Positions 45,632 to 53,308 of a stretch of 64,000 nt of DNA are shown here, in pieces. Position 1 is the first letter of the stretch; the number at the start of each line of letters is the position of its first letter. This stretch comes from Pseudonocardia oceani (GTDB lineage Bacteria; Actinomycetota; Actinomycetes; Mycobacteriales; Pseudonocardiaceae): contig NZ_JADQDF010000001.1 in NCBI RefSeq assembly GCF_019263585.2, positions 1,178,001 to 1,242,000 on the forward strand, given 5' to 3'. The notes below the pieces were generated by a model. It searched no databases. It saw only the letters and a program-made list of their open reading frames with translations, and was not told the DNA's origin. The position numbers and the translations under genes are program-made.

Positions 45632-45767
45632 GACGTGCCCGGTCCCGTCCCCGGCCAACCCCGGCGGGAAAACCGGTTGTGGCGCGCGGGCCGGCTGCGG
45701 GAGGGTCTGCGTCGACCGGCCGGGTGGCCGGGTGGCCGGGTGGTAGCCGAGGAGAGGGAGGTGCGTC

Positions 45768-45830
45768 GTGTCCATCGCTGTCACGGACGTGCCGCGAGCC
45801 CGTCCCCCCTCCGCCCCCGGTCCGCGCTGA
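45768..45830 (+). CDS. possible 20-codon upstream ORF before the RIO kinase gene
   Basis: A short frame (GTG TCC ATC ...) encodes VSIAVTDVPRARPPSAPGPR and ends in TGA. It has a good GGGAGG ribosome site 6 nt upstream. It lies in a 250-bp gap that also holds three tandem GGCCGGGTG units (near 45717-45743). It could be a regulatory uORF, but chance is a serious alternative. Confidence 0.25.
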   Translation: MSIAVTDVPRARPPSAPGPR

Positions 45831-45882
45831 ACTGCTGACGCTGAGCTGCTGACCCCGGGGCACCTCACCAGGAGAACCCCCG

Positions 45883-46824
45883 TTGTCCCAGCACCACGAG
45901 CCCCTCCGCAAGCGCCGTCGCTTCGACGACGACGAGCCCCGCCCGCGCGGCCGCGCGAGGATCGACCTGTCCGCGCTCGACGAGCGCGGCGGCGCCGATC
46001 CCGACGGCCCGCCCGAGGGCGACCGCTGGTCCACCTGGGACGGGGCCGACCACGGCCCCGCGCCCCGGCCGGACTGGGTCGTCACCGACCACGCCGCCGT
46101 CGACACCGATCTCGGCGCGCTGAAGTCGGGCAAGGAGGCCGACGTCGGCCTGCTCGAGCGGGCGGTGCCCGGCACCGACCGCCGCGCCCTGATGGCCGTC
46201 AAGCGCTACCGCACGGCCGAGCACCGCATGTTCCACCGGGACGCGGGCTACCTGGAGGGCCGCCGCGTGCGGCGCTCCCGGGAGACCCGCGCCATGGCGC
46301 ACCGCACCGCGTTCGGCCGTGACCTGCTCGCCGGGCAGTGGGCGGGCGCGGAGTTCGCGGCGCTGTCGCGGCTGTGGTCCGACGGCGTGCCCGTGCCCTA
46401 CCCGGTGCAGTGCACCGGCACCGAGCTCCTCATGGAGTTCGTGGGCGACGCCGACGGCACCGCCGCGCCGCGGCTCGCGCAGTGCCGGCCCGACCGCGAC
46501 GAGCTGTGTGATCTCTGGCACCAGCTCGTCGACGCCCTGCTCGGGCTGGCCCGCCGCGGGCTGGCCCACGGCGACCTCTCCGCCTACAACGTGCTCGTGC
46601 ACCGCGGTCCCGACCGCTCGCCCCGGCTGGTGCTCATCGACCTCCCGCAGGTCGTGGACGTCGTCACCAACCCGCGGGGGCCGGAGTTCCTGGCGCGCGA
46701 CGTCGCGCGGATCGGCGAGTGGTTCACCGCGCGGGGCCTGCCGCCCGAGGTCGGGCAGCCCGGCACGCTGCTGCCGGAGCTGCTGGTGGCGGCGGGCGCG
46801 GCAACGTCACAGCCGGAGTGGTGA
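45883..46824 (+). CDS. RIO-type serine protein kinase
   Basis: A 313-residue RIO1-like atypical kinase. The ATP-binding Lys is in LMAVKRYR near residue 107, the catalytic loop is HGDLSAYN with Asp231, and the metal-binding Asp is in LIDLPQVVD near 254. The RIO nucleotide loop appears as GALKSGKEADVG near 79-90. A charged, disordered N-terminus of about 60 residues precedes it. RIO kinases act in ribosome maturation in archaea and eukaryotes; the bacterial role is less clear. The start is TTG at 45883 with AGGAGA upstream. A DEAD-box helicase follows. Confidence 0.9.
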   Translation: MSQHHEPLRKRRRFDDDEPRPRGRARIDLSALDERGGADPDGPPEGDRWSTWDGADHGPAPRPDWVVTDHAAVDTDLGALKSGKEADVGLLERAVPGTDRRALMAVKRYRTAEHRMFHRDAGYLEGRRVRRSRETRAMAHRTAFGRDLLAGQWAGAEFAALSRLWSDGVPVPYPVQCTGTELLMEFVGDADGTAAPRLAQCRPDRDELCDLWHQLVDALLGLARRGLAHGDLSAYNVLVHRGPDRSPRLVLIDLPQVVDVVTNPRGPEFLARDVARIGEWFTARGLPPEVGQPGTLLPELLVAAGAATSQPEW

Positions 46825-46825
46825 G

Positions 46826-46879
46826 CCGTGGTCGGGCCGGCCCGCTAGACTCGATCACGAGCGCCCGGCCCGACCACGG
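46826..46879 (+). terminator. 15-bp stem after the RIO gene with a promoter-like loop
   Basis: CCGTGGTCGGGCCGG (46826-46840) pairs perfectly with 46865-46879. The 24-nt loop holds TAGACT (46846-46851), a good -10 hexamer. It may terminate the RIO transcript while starting the helicase transcript. Confidence 0.55.
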
Positions 46880-47022
46880 TCCTTCCCCTTCGCCTGGCGC
46901 ACCCGCTCCACCCCATTCAGGGCGCAACGTCTGCGCCCGGGCTCGTCCCTCGAGATCTCAGCCGCCGCCATCTCGGCGCTGCCTCTCCGTGCTGACGTGC
47001 CACGTCCCGGAGGTTTCCTTTC

Positions 47023-48516
47023 TTGTCTTCCCCCAGCTCTTCTCGCCGTGCGAACTTCTCGTCGGCGAGCTCGCGCCCGCGCCGCTCCGGCGGTGGCGGG
47101 CGCCCCGCGTCGAGCCGCTCCCGCGGCCCGGCGCGCCCCTCGGCGCCGAGCACCCCCGCTCCGCCCGAGGTCCTGTGGACCGTGCCGGAGTCCGGCATGC
47201 CGTCCTTCGCCGAGCTCGGCCTGCCCGAGCCGGTCGTGAAGGCCCTGGCCTCGGAGGGCTTCACCGAGCCGTTCCCGATCCAGGCCGCCACGCTGCCCGA
47301 CACGATCGCCGGGCGCGACCTGCTCGGCCGCGGCCAGACCGGCTCCGGCAAGACGCTGGCCTTCGGGCTCGCGCTGCTGTCGCGCCTGGCCGGCGGCCGC
47401 TCGCAGGCCCGCCGTCCGCGCGGGCTCGTGCTGGTCCCCACGCGTGAGCTCGCGACGCAGGTCGTCGACGCGCTCACCCCGTTCGCCCGGGCGCTCGGCC
47501 TCACCACCACCTCGGTCGTCGGGGGCATGTCGTTCAACCGGCAGGTCGCCGAGCTCAACCGCGGCGTCGACCTGCTGGTCGCCACCCCGGGCCGGCTCAC
47601 CGACCACACCACGCAGCGCACGTGCGACCTGTCCGGCGTCGAGATCACCGCGATCGACGAGGCCGACCGCATGGCCGACATGGGCTTCCTGCCCCAGGTC
47701 CGCAAGATCCTCGACCTGACCCCGGCCGACGGCCAGCGCCTGCTGTTCTCGGCCACGCTCGACGGCGAGGTCGGCACCCTGGTGCGCCAGTACCTCACCG
47801 ACCCGGTCACCCGGTCGATCGCGTCCTCCACCGCGCAGGTCGAGACGATGGACCACCACGTGCTGCACGTGGACCTGGCGTCCAAGCCGCGCGTCGTCAC
47901 CGAGATCGCGGCCCGCGACGGGCGCACGATCCTGTTCGTGCGCACCAAGCACGGCGTCGACCGGCTGGTCAAGACGCTGCGCCGCGACGGCGTCAACGCC
48001 GGCGCGCTGCACGGCGGCAAGGCCCAGAACGCCCGCAACCGGGCGATCGCGGAGTTCAAGGACGGGCAGACGCCCGTCCTGGTCGCCACGGACGTCGCCG
48101 CGCGCGGCATCCACGTCGACGACGTGTCGCTCGTCGTGCACGTCGACCCCCCGGCCGATCCCAAGGACTACCTGCACCGCGCGGGCCGCACCGCGCGGGC
48201 GGGCGACTCCGGCGTCGTCGTCACCATGGTGACGCCGCAGGAGCGCCGCGACGTCGACCGGCTCACCCGCCTGGCCGGCGTCCGCGCCACCAACACCGAC
48301 GTCGCCCCCGGCGACGCGGCGCTGACGCGCATCACCGGCGCCCGCACCCCGTCGGGCGTGCCGATCATCGAGCCGCCCAAGCCGGCGCAGCAGCCGCGCG
48401 GCTCCGCCCGCCGCTCGCGCACCGGCGGCGGCGCCCCCCGTGGCGCCGGCGCACCGGGCGGCGGCCGCAGCGGCGGCGGTCGTCCGCGCACCGGCGGACG
48501 GCGCTCCGCAGCCTGA
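47023..48516 (+). CDS. DEAD-box RNA helicase
   Basis: A 497-residue ATP-dependent RNA helicase. Motif Q is near residue 87 (FPIQAAT), Walker A GQTGSGKT near 104, motif Ib TPGR, DEAD near 212-215, SAT near 239 and the second RecA domain has HRAGRTARAG. Both tails are Arg/Gly/Ser-rich and disordered; the C-terminal RGG-like tail probably binds RNA. The TTG at 47023 is preceded by GGAGG and a leader of about 170 nt that could carry cold-responsive structure. It ends at a strong hairpin. Confidence 0.95.
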   Translation: MSSPSSSRRANFSSASSRPRRSGGGGRPASSRSRGPARPSAPSTPAPPEVLWTVPESGMPSFAELGLPEPVVKALASEGFTEPFPIQAATLPDTIAGRDLLGRGQTGSGKTLAFGLALLSRLAGGRSQARRPRGLVLVPTRELATQVVDALTPFARALGLTTTSVVGGMSFNRQVAELNRGVDLLVATPGRLTDHTTQRTCDLSGVEITAIDEADRMADMGFLPQVRKILDLTPADGQRLLFSATLDGEVGTLVRQYLTDPVTRSIASSTAQVETMDHHVLHVDLASKPRVVTEIAARDGRTILFVRTKHGVDRLVKTLRRDGVNAGALHGGKAQNARNRAIAEFKDGQTPVLVATDVAARGIHVDDVSLVVHVDPPADPKDYLHRAGRTARAGDSGVVVTMVTPQERRDVDRLTRLAGVRATNTDVAPGDAALTRITGARTPSGVPIIEPPKPAQQPRGSARRSRTGGGAPRGAGAPGGGRSGGGRPRTGGRRSAA

Positions 48517-48534
48517 TCCACCGACGCACCGCAC

Positions 48535-48566
48535 GAGGCGCGGCTCCCCACCGGGAGCCGCGCCTC
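48535..48566 (+). terminator. 14-bp perfect hairpin after the helicase gene
   Basis: GAGGCGCGGCTCCC (48535-48548) pairs with 48553-48566 around a CACC loop, 18 bp after the stop. Confidence 0.75.
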
Positions 48567-48616
48567 TCGTCGTCGGACGGTCGGCGCGCCACCGGGACCC
48601 GGAGGCACCGGAACGG

Positions 48617-48622
48617 CATCCT
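48617..48622 (+). promoter_or_regulatory. -10 box of leaderless HNH lipoprotein promoter
   Basis: CATCCT, 7 nt before the GTG at 48630. Confidence 0.4.
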
Positions 48623-48629
48623 GGGACCG

Positions 48630-49367
48630 GTGCGACGGCCCCTCATCCCGATCCTGCTCTCCGTCCTGCTGCTCTCCGGCTGCGCCGGTCTCGAGCTCCC
48701 GGACCTCCACGACCTCCCCGACCTGACCGTCCCGGCGGCCCCCGCGGCCCCCGTCGGCGACGCCGCCTCCGCACTGGCCGCCCTGCCCGTCAAGGGTCGC
48801 GCCCCCAAGACCGGCTACGAGCGCGAGCAGTTCGGCCAGCGTTGGGCCGACGTCGACCGCGACGGCTGCGACCAGCGCAACCAGGTCCTCGCCCGCGACC
48901 TGACCTCCGTCGAGTACAGGCCCGGCACGCGCGACTGCGTGGTCCTGTCCGGCGCCCTGCTCGACCCCTACACCGGTGACGGCGTGCCGTTCCTGCGCGG
49001 CGAGCGCACCAGTGCCGACGTGCAGATCGACCACGTCGTCGCCCTCTCGAACGCCTGGCAGACCGGCGCGCAGCAGCTCGACGAGGACACCCGCGAGCTG
49101 CTGGCCAACGACCCGCTCAACCTGCTCGCCGTCGACGGCCCGACCAACGCCTCCAAGGGCGACGGCGACGCCGCCACGTGGCTCCCGCCCTCGCGCGGCT
49201 ACCGCTGCGCGTACGTGGCGCGGCAGGTCGCGGTGAAGGCGACCTACGGTCTGTGGGTGACCGCCGCCGAGGCCGACGCCATCGCCCGGGTCCTGGACGG
49301 CTGCCCCGGCGAGCCCCTCCCCGTGTCGACGCTGCCCCTGTCGACGCTGCCCGTGGCGGCGGGCTGA
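48630..49367 (+). CDS. secreted HNH (DUF1524/GmrSD C-terminal type) lipoprotein nuclease
   Basis: A 245-residue protein with a signal peptide and lipobox LLSGC (Cys near 16). The mature domain has the HNH-like order IDHVVALSNAW (Asp134-His135), NDPLNLLAVDG and NASKGD, as in the DUF1524 family of secreted actinobacterial nucleases. Cys pairs near DGCDQRN and RDCVVL may form a disulfide. A role in degrading external DNA for nutrient or defence is inferred. The GTG at 48630 is chosen because it directly starts the signal peptide and lies 7 nt after a -10-like CATCCT. Confidence 0.88.
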   Translation: MRRPLIPILLSVLLLSGCAGLELPDLHDLPDLTVPAAPAAPVGDAASALAALPVKGRAPKTGYEREQFGQRWADVDRDGCDQRNQVLARDLTSVEYRPGTRDCVVLSGALLDPYTGDGVPFLRGERTSADVQIDHVVALSNAWQTGAQQLDEDTRELLANDPLNLLAVDGPTNASKGDGDAATWLPPSRGYRCAYVARQVAVKATYGLWVTAAEADAIARVLDGCPGEPLPVSTLPLSTLPVAAG

Positions 49368-49504
49368 CCGCGGGCGCGGCGGATCCGGCGGCCTTCGAGG
49401 CCGAGCGCGCCCACCTGCTGCGCATGGGCTACCGGATCACCGGCCGCCCCGCCGACGCCGAGGACGCGGTGCAGGAGGCGTGGCTGCGCCACGCCGCGCA
49501 GGAC
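49368..49504 (+). pseudogene. remnant of an ECF sigma factor (SigJ/ECF41-like), N-terminal part
   Basis: This stretch encodes FEAERAHLLRMGYRITGR followed by PADAEDAVQEAWLRHAA, which is region 2 of a SigJ-type ECF sigma factor. No start codon precedes it in frame, and the similarity stops near 49504, where the reverse strand becomes a different gene remnant. Regions 3-4 and the SnoaL-like tail are gone. It is a decayed fragment. Confidence 0.75.
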
Positions 49505-49640
49505 GTCGAGACCCTCCAGGCGTTGCAGCATCGTGCCGAAGTCGACGCACCACGCGCAGCCGACGACCGTCGCGACCCAGTACACCGCGAGGTCGCGCAG
49601 CCCGGCCCGCTGCGCGGGCACCGCCTCCGGCGTCACACGC
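49505..49640 (-). pseudogene. remnant of a carboxymuconolactone decarboxylase-like gene
   Basis: On the minus strand the sequence reads LRDLAVYWVATVVGCAWCVDFG, the CxxC core of the AhpD/CMD family, and continues to RLEGLDV before switching into antisense of the sigma fragment. The CxxC motif is intact but both ends of the protein are missing. Confidence 0.7.
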
Positions 49641-50057
49641 TCAGGCGGCCACGCGGTAGCCCGGGACATCGGCGCGGTCGGCGTCGACGACGCGCGTGCC
49701 CAGCGGCACCAGCGCGAGCCCGGCCATCTTGAACGAGGCGATCCCGAACGGGATCCCGACGACGGTGACGCACAGCAGCAGCCCCGCGACGACGTGCGCG
49801 AGGAACAGCTCCCAGCCGAACAGCACGATCCACAGCACGTTGCCCAGCAGCGACGGCACCCCGGCGCCGCGGTGCACCTCGACGCGCCGCCCGAAGGGCC
49901 ACAGCGCGTAGCCGGCGAGCCGGAACGACGCGACGCCGAACGGGATCGTCACGACCAGCACGCACGCGATGACGCCGGCCAGCGCGTAGAGGATGGCCAG
50001 CCACCAGCCGGCGAGCAGGAACCAGAGGACGTTGCCGAGGGTGCGCACGACGTCCAC
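49641..50057 (-). CDS. YccF family membrane protein
   Basis: A 138-residue membrane protein with two YccF repeats: GNVLWFLLAGWWLAI near residue 8 and GNVLWIVLFGWELFLA near 71, each followed by a VxxIPFGxASF motif. About four hydrophobic segments are present. The function of YccF is unknown. The start is GTG at 50057. Its stop directly borders the decayed CMD fragment. Confidence 0.88.
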   Translation of the reverse strand: MDVVRTLGNVLWFLLAGWWLAILYALAGVIACVLVVTIPFGVASFRLAGYALWPFGRRVEVHRGAGVPSLLGNVLWIVLFGWELFLAHVVAGLLLCVTVVGIPFGIASFKMAGLALVPLGTRVVDADRADVPGYRVAA

Positions 50058-50073
50058 TATGCCCGTTCTGCGC

Positions 50074-51372
50074 TCACGCCGGTCGTGCGTCGGCGCCCGC
50101 CGTGAGCGCGTGGTGGCGGGCCACGGCCTGCTGGTCGGTGAGCAGCGCGACCTGGTCGATGACGACCCGGCGCCGGGCCGCGTCGTCGGCGGCGGCCGCC
50201 CAGTCCTCGGCGAGCACCGGGTCGAGCGCGGCGGGCGCTCCGGCCAACAGGGCGTCGGCGAGCTCGGCGAGCAGCTCCCGCTGGCGCCGCTGCATCGCCA
50301 GGCGCTGCGGGTCGCTCATCACGTACCGCAGGGCGACGGCCTTGAGCAGCGCCACCTCGGCGGCCGCGCGGGGCGGGACGACGAGGTCGGCCGCGTAGCG
50401 CACGAGCGGGCGGTCGCCGTGCGCCGCCCGCGTCGCGTCGACGGCGGTGAGCACGAACCGGCCGACGAGCTCGCTGGTCAGCCGCTTGAGCGCGACGTGC
50501 GCCGAGGTCGTGGCCGTGGACGGGCGGAACCCCCGCACCGCGTCGACGACGGGTAGCGCGAGCAGCACGGAGCCGGCCTCGTCGAGCGCACCGGGGTCGG
50601 CGCCGAAGTGCGACACCGCGGCGGCGGCCAGCGCGGCGCGCTCGGTGGGCGAGCCCAGCGCAGCGAGGTCGATGCGCCCGGACAGGATGCCGTCCTCGAC
50701 GTCGTGCACGGAGTAGGCGACGTCGTCGGACCAGTCCATGACCTGCGACTCCAGGCACCGCCTGCCCCCGGGCGCGCCGTCGCGGACCCAGGCGAGCACG
50801 GCCGCGTCGTCGGCGTAGGCGCCGTACTTGGGCGTGTCGGGCCGGCGTTCCCACGGGTACTTCGCCGACGCGTCGAGGGTGGCGCGGGTGAGGTTGAGCC
50901 CGGCCGCGACGTCGCCGTGACCGATCTTGGGTTCGAGCCGGGTGAGGATCCGCAGCGTCTGGGCGTTGCCCTCGAACCCGCCGCACGACGCACCCCACCC
51001 GTCGAGCGCGACCTCGCCGTTGTGCCCGAACGGCGGGTGCCCGATGTCGTGGGCCAGCCCCGCGGTGTCGACCACGTCGGGGTCGCAGCCCAGCTCCTCG
51101 GCGATGCCCCGCCCGATCTGCGCGACCTCCAGGGAGTGCGTGAGCCGGGTGCGCGGCACGCCGCTGATCTCCGCCCCCTCCCCCGGCCCGACCACCTGTG
51201 TCTTGCCCGCGAGCCGCCGCAGCGCCGCGGAGTGCAGGACGCGCGCGCGGTCGCGGGAGAACGGGGTGCGCCGCTCGCTGCCGGTCTTGGGCGGCTCGGG
51301 CAGCAGCCGCTGCCGGTCGTGCGCGGAGTAGTCCTGCGCAGGGTAGTCGGGCACGGGGTCCGGGTCGGGCAC
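50074..51372 (-). CDS. dgt: deoxyguanosinetriphosphate triphosphohydrolase
   Basis: A 432-residue HD-domain dNTPase that hydrolyses dGTP to deoxyguanosine and triphosphate. The metal-binding motifs are [17 protein letters not shown], the HD pair in [17 protein letters not shown] and the distal Asp in [14 protein letters not shown]. The GTG at 51372 begins [10 protein letters not shown] and lies 2 nt after the ydcF stop; the frame runs on upstream without conserved sequence. It is the last gene of an xdhC-ydcF-dgt operon. Confidence 0.94.
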   Translation of the reverse strand: MPDPDPVPDYPAQDYSAHDRQRLLPEPPKTGSERRTPFSRDRARVLHSAALRRLAGKTQVVGPGEGAEISGVPRTRLTHSLEVAQIGRGIAEELGCDPDVVDTAGLAHDIGHPPFGHNGEVALDGWGASCGGFEGNAQTLRILTRLEPKIGHGDVAAGLNLTRATLDASAKYPWERRPDTPKYGAYADDAAVLAWVRDGAPGGRRCLESQVMDWSDDVAYSVHDVEDGILSGRIDLAALGSPTERAALAAAAVSHFGADPGALDEAGSVLLALPVVDAVRGFRPSTATTSAHVALKRLTSELVGRFVLTAVDATRAAHGDRPLVRYAADLVVPPRAAAEVALLKAVALRYVMSDPQRLAMQRRQRELLAELADALLAGAPAALDPVLAEDWAAAADDAARRRVVIDQVALLTDQQAVARHHALTAGADARPA

Positions 51373-51374
51373 GC

Positions 51375-52073
51375 TCAGCCGAGCCCCGCGTCGTCGGTGC
51401 CGGTGTCGACGGAGGCGTGCGTCAGCCGGTAGAACAGCAGCGCCGCGGTCTCGCGCAGGATGTAGCGGAACTGCGTCTCGCGGGTCTGCACGGCCGGGCC
51501 GCTGCGAGTGGGCGAGCTCCACGCCTCGAGCCCGGCGTCGCGGGCCATCGTGCGGGCGCGCAGCGAGTGCCACGGGTCGCTGACGACGAGCGCGGTGCTC
51601 CAGCCGTCGGCCTCGGCGCGGGCGGCGACGGCCTCCAGGCTGCGCAGGGTGTCGGAGCCCTCCCCCACCGCGACGATCGCGTCGGCGGGCACGCCGCGCT
51701 CGATGAGGTAGTCGCGCCCCGCCTGGGCCTCGGTGAACGCGTCGCCGACGGCCGAGCCGCCGGTGGTGACGATCAGCGGCGCGACGCCCTCCTCGAACAG
51801 CACCTGCGCGTGCCGCAGCCGCCACGCGAAGATCGAGCTGGGCTCGCCGTCGTACTGGGCGGCGCCGAGCACCACGACGGCGTCGACGGGGCGGCGGTCG
51901 TCGACGCGCGCCACCTGCCACACCCGGAACGCGGTGCCGCCGACGATGAGCGCGGCCAGCACCAGCGCCCCGGCGACGAGGCGGGTGAACCAGCCGGCCC
52001 GGCGGCGTGCGGGCGGGCCCAGGCGGACGGTCGGCGCCTCGTCGCGGTGGTACGGCGACGCCGGGACGCTCAT
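51375..52073 (-). CDS. YdcF/SanA family (DUF218) membrane protein
   Basis: A 232-residue protein with one N-terminal transmembrane helix (about 28-48) and an outward DUF218 domain: [16 protein letters not shown] near 64, [15 protein letters not shown] near 100 and [18 protein letters not shown] near 161. Related proteins affect envelope integrity or vancomycin tolerance, but the reaction is unknown. The ATG at 52073 overlaps the xdhC stop as ATGA. Confidence 0.88.
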   Translation of the reverse strand: MSVPASPYHRDEAPTVRLGPPARRRAGWFTRLVAGALVLAALIVGGTAFRVWQVARVDDRRPVDAVVVLGAAQYDGEPSSIFAWRLRHAQVLFEEGVAPLIVTTGGSAVGDAFTEAQAGRDYLIERGVPADAIVAVGEGSDTLRSLEAVAARAEADGWSTALVVSDPWHSLRARTMARDAGLEAWSSPTRSGPAVQTRETQFRYILRETAALLFYRLTHASVDTGTDDAGLG

Positions 52074-53074
52074 GCGCCGATCCGGCCCGGTGCCGCGGCC
52101 AGCGCGGCGCCCGCACGACCGGCCCGCTCGGCCACGACCTGCGCGACGATCGACACCGCGGTCTCGGCCGGCGTGCGCGCGCCGATGTCGAGCCCGACGG
52201 GACCGTGCACGCGGGCGAGCTCGTCCTCGGTGACGCCCGCGGCCAGCAGCCGCTCGCGCCGCGCCGCCTGCGTGCGCCGCGAGCCGAGCGCGCCGAGGAA
52301 CCCGCGACCGTGGCGCAGGCCCGCGAGCAGCGCGGCGTCGAAGGCGGGGTCGTGGTCGAGCAGCACCAGGACGTCGGCGTCGGTGAACGCCTCGACGGCG
52401 GCGACGGTGGCGTCGAGGCCGGACTCGGAGCGCGCCGCCCAGCCCAGCAGATCCGCCTGGCGGGCCAGGGCGTCGCCGATCGCGCCCGCGCCCACGACCA
52501 GCACCGACGGCACCGGCACCCACAGGTCGAGCAGCAGGTCGCCGGCCTCGGTGGGGACCACCTCGGTGACGGTGGCGCCGCGGCGCAGCAGGGCGCGGGC
52601 GGCGGTGACGGCCGACTCGTCGAGCACGCCGTTGCCCAGCCCGCCGGTGACGGTCTCCAGGCCCGGCCCGGTGAGCACGAGGACCGTGGCGCCGTCGGCG
52701 GTGGACACGAGCGCGGCGGGCGCGCCGTTCTGCAGTGCCGCGCCCAGCACCTCGGCGTGCCCCGCGGGCAGCGGGTGCCCGAGCAGCGTGGCGCCGCCCG
52801 CGCAGGCGAGCCCGGCGTCGATCGCGGCGGACTCGGCGACGTGCGCGTCGCGCGTGCCGGGGCCGGCGGCGGACGCGGCCACCAGCGGCAGCGCGGAGTC
52901 GTCGAGCGCACCGCGGTAGAGCTCGCCCGCGCGCTCACCGCCCGCCGTGCCGATGACCATCTGCCCGCTCTCGACGGTGCCGAAGCCGTGGCGCGACAGC
53001 ACCCGCACGACCCCCACACCGGAGCCGGCCAGGCGGCGCAGGGAGGAACCGAGATCACGCAGGGAGGCACTCAC
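52070..53074 (-). CDS. XdhC family protein
   Basis: A 334-residue XdhC/CoxI protein. The N-terminal XdhC-CoxI domain has the [11 protein letters not shown] region, and a C-terminal Rossmann domain follows, with [17 protein letters not shown] near residue 190 and [16 protein letters not shown] near 264. The family inserts sulfurated molybdenum cofactor into xanthine dehydrogenase-like enzymes. No xdhA/xdhB genes are nearby, so its client is elsewhere. The GTG at 53074 lies 7 nt after TACCCT, which indicates a leaderless mRNA. Confidence 0.88.
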   Translation of the reverse strand: MSASLRDLGSSLRRLAGSGVGVVRVLSRHGFGTVESGQMVIGTAGGERAGELYRGALDDSALPLVAASAAGPGTRDAHVAESAAIDAGLACAGGATLLGHPLPAGHAEVLGAALQNGAPAALVSTADGATVLVLTGPGLETVTGGLGNGVLDESAVTAARALLRRGATVTEVVPTEAGDLLLDLWVPVPSVLVVGAGAIGDALARQADLLGWAARSESGLDATVAAVEAFTDADVLVLLDHDPAFDAALLAGLRHGRGFLGALGSRRTQAARRERLLAAGVTEDELARVHGPVGLDIGARTPAETAVSIVAQVVAERAGRAGAALAAAPGRIGA

Positions 53075-53081
53075 AGCCGTC

Positions 53082-53087
53082 AGGGTA
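53082..53087 (-). promoter_or_regulatory. -10 box of leaderless xdhC operon promoter
   Basis: TACCCT on the minus strand, 7 nt before the GTG at 53074. Confidence 0.5.
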
Positions 53088-53156
53088 GCGGTGCCCCGGA
53101 GGGTGAAGCCGGTGACAGCGGCCCGCCTGGGCGCGACGGCAGGCCACCGCGGCCCG

Positions 53157-53162
53157 TATCCT
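53157..53162 (+). promoter_or_regulatory. candidate -10 of the CNNM operon
   Basis: TATCCT on the plus strand. It would give a 5' leader of about 135 nt that holds a short ORF and a hairpin before the first CNNM gene. Confidence 0.4.
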
Positions 53163-53257
53163 CGCGGAGATCGCCGGGCGCCCCGGGAACCACCGGGAGG
53201 CGCTCCGCGTTGAACCGGGCGAATCGCCCGAGTTCGGGCCCTCCGAAGACAGGAACC

Positions 53258-53308
53258 ATGGACCCGTCCGACAGTACGTGCACCGCTCTCGCAGGGCGGT
53301 GCACGTGA
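53258..53308 (+). CDS. 16-codon upstream ORF coupled to the CNNM gene
   Basis: An ATG preceded by AGGA opens MDPSDSTCTALAGRCT; its TGA (53306-53308) overlaps the GTG start (53305-53307) of the transporter gene. The frame runs through the hairpin at 53276-53306 that covers the transporter start. Translating it would open the hairpin, so it could act as a leader peptide that controls the operon. Confidence 0.45.
   Translation: MDPSDSTCTALAGRCT
53276..53306 (+). promoter_or_regulatory. hairpin sequestering the CNNM start codon
   Basis: ACGTGCACCGC (53276-53286) pairs with GCGGTGCACGT (53296-53306), an 11-bp perfect stem with a 9-nt loop. The 3' arm includes the first two bases of the GTG at 53305. 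Confidence 0.55.

Noticed and set aside
52070..53074. A full xanthine dehydrogenase operon around xdhC.
   Set aside because: Neighbours are ydcF and dgt on one side and divergent CNNM genes on the other; no molybdopterin, FAD or iron-sulfur subunit is encoded here.
53157..53257. A known metal riboswitch (for example the M-box or the Mn2+ yybP-ykoY element) before the CNNM gene.
   Set aside because: Hairpins are visible but I could not match the conserved loop sequences of these classes, and the best long helix (53163-53169 with 53203-53209) would begin before the likely transcription start.
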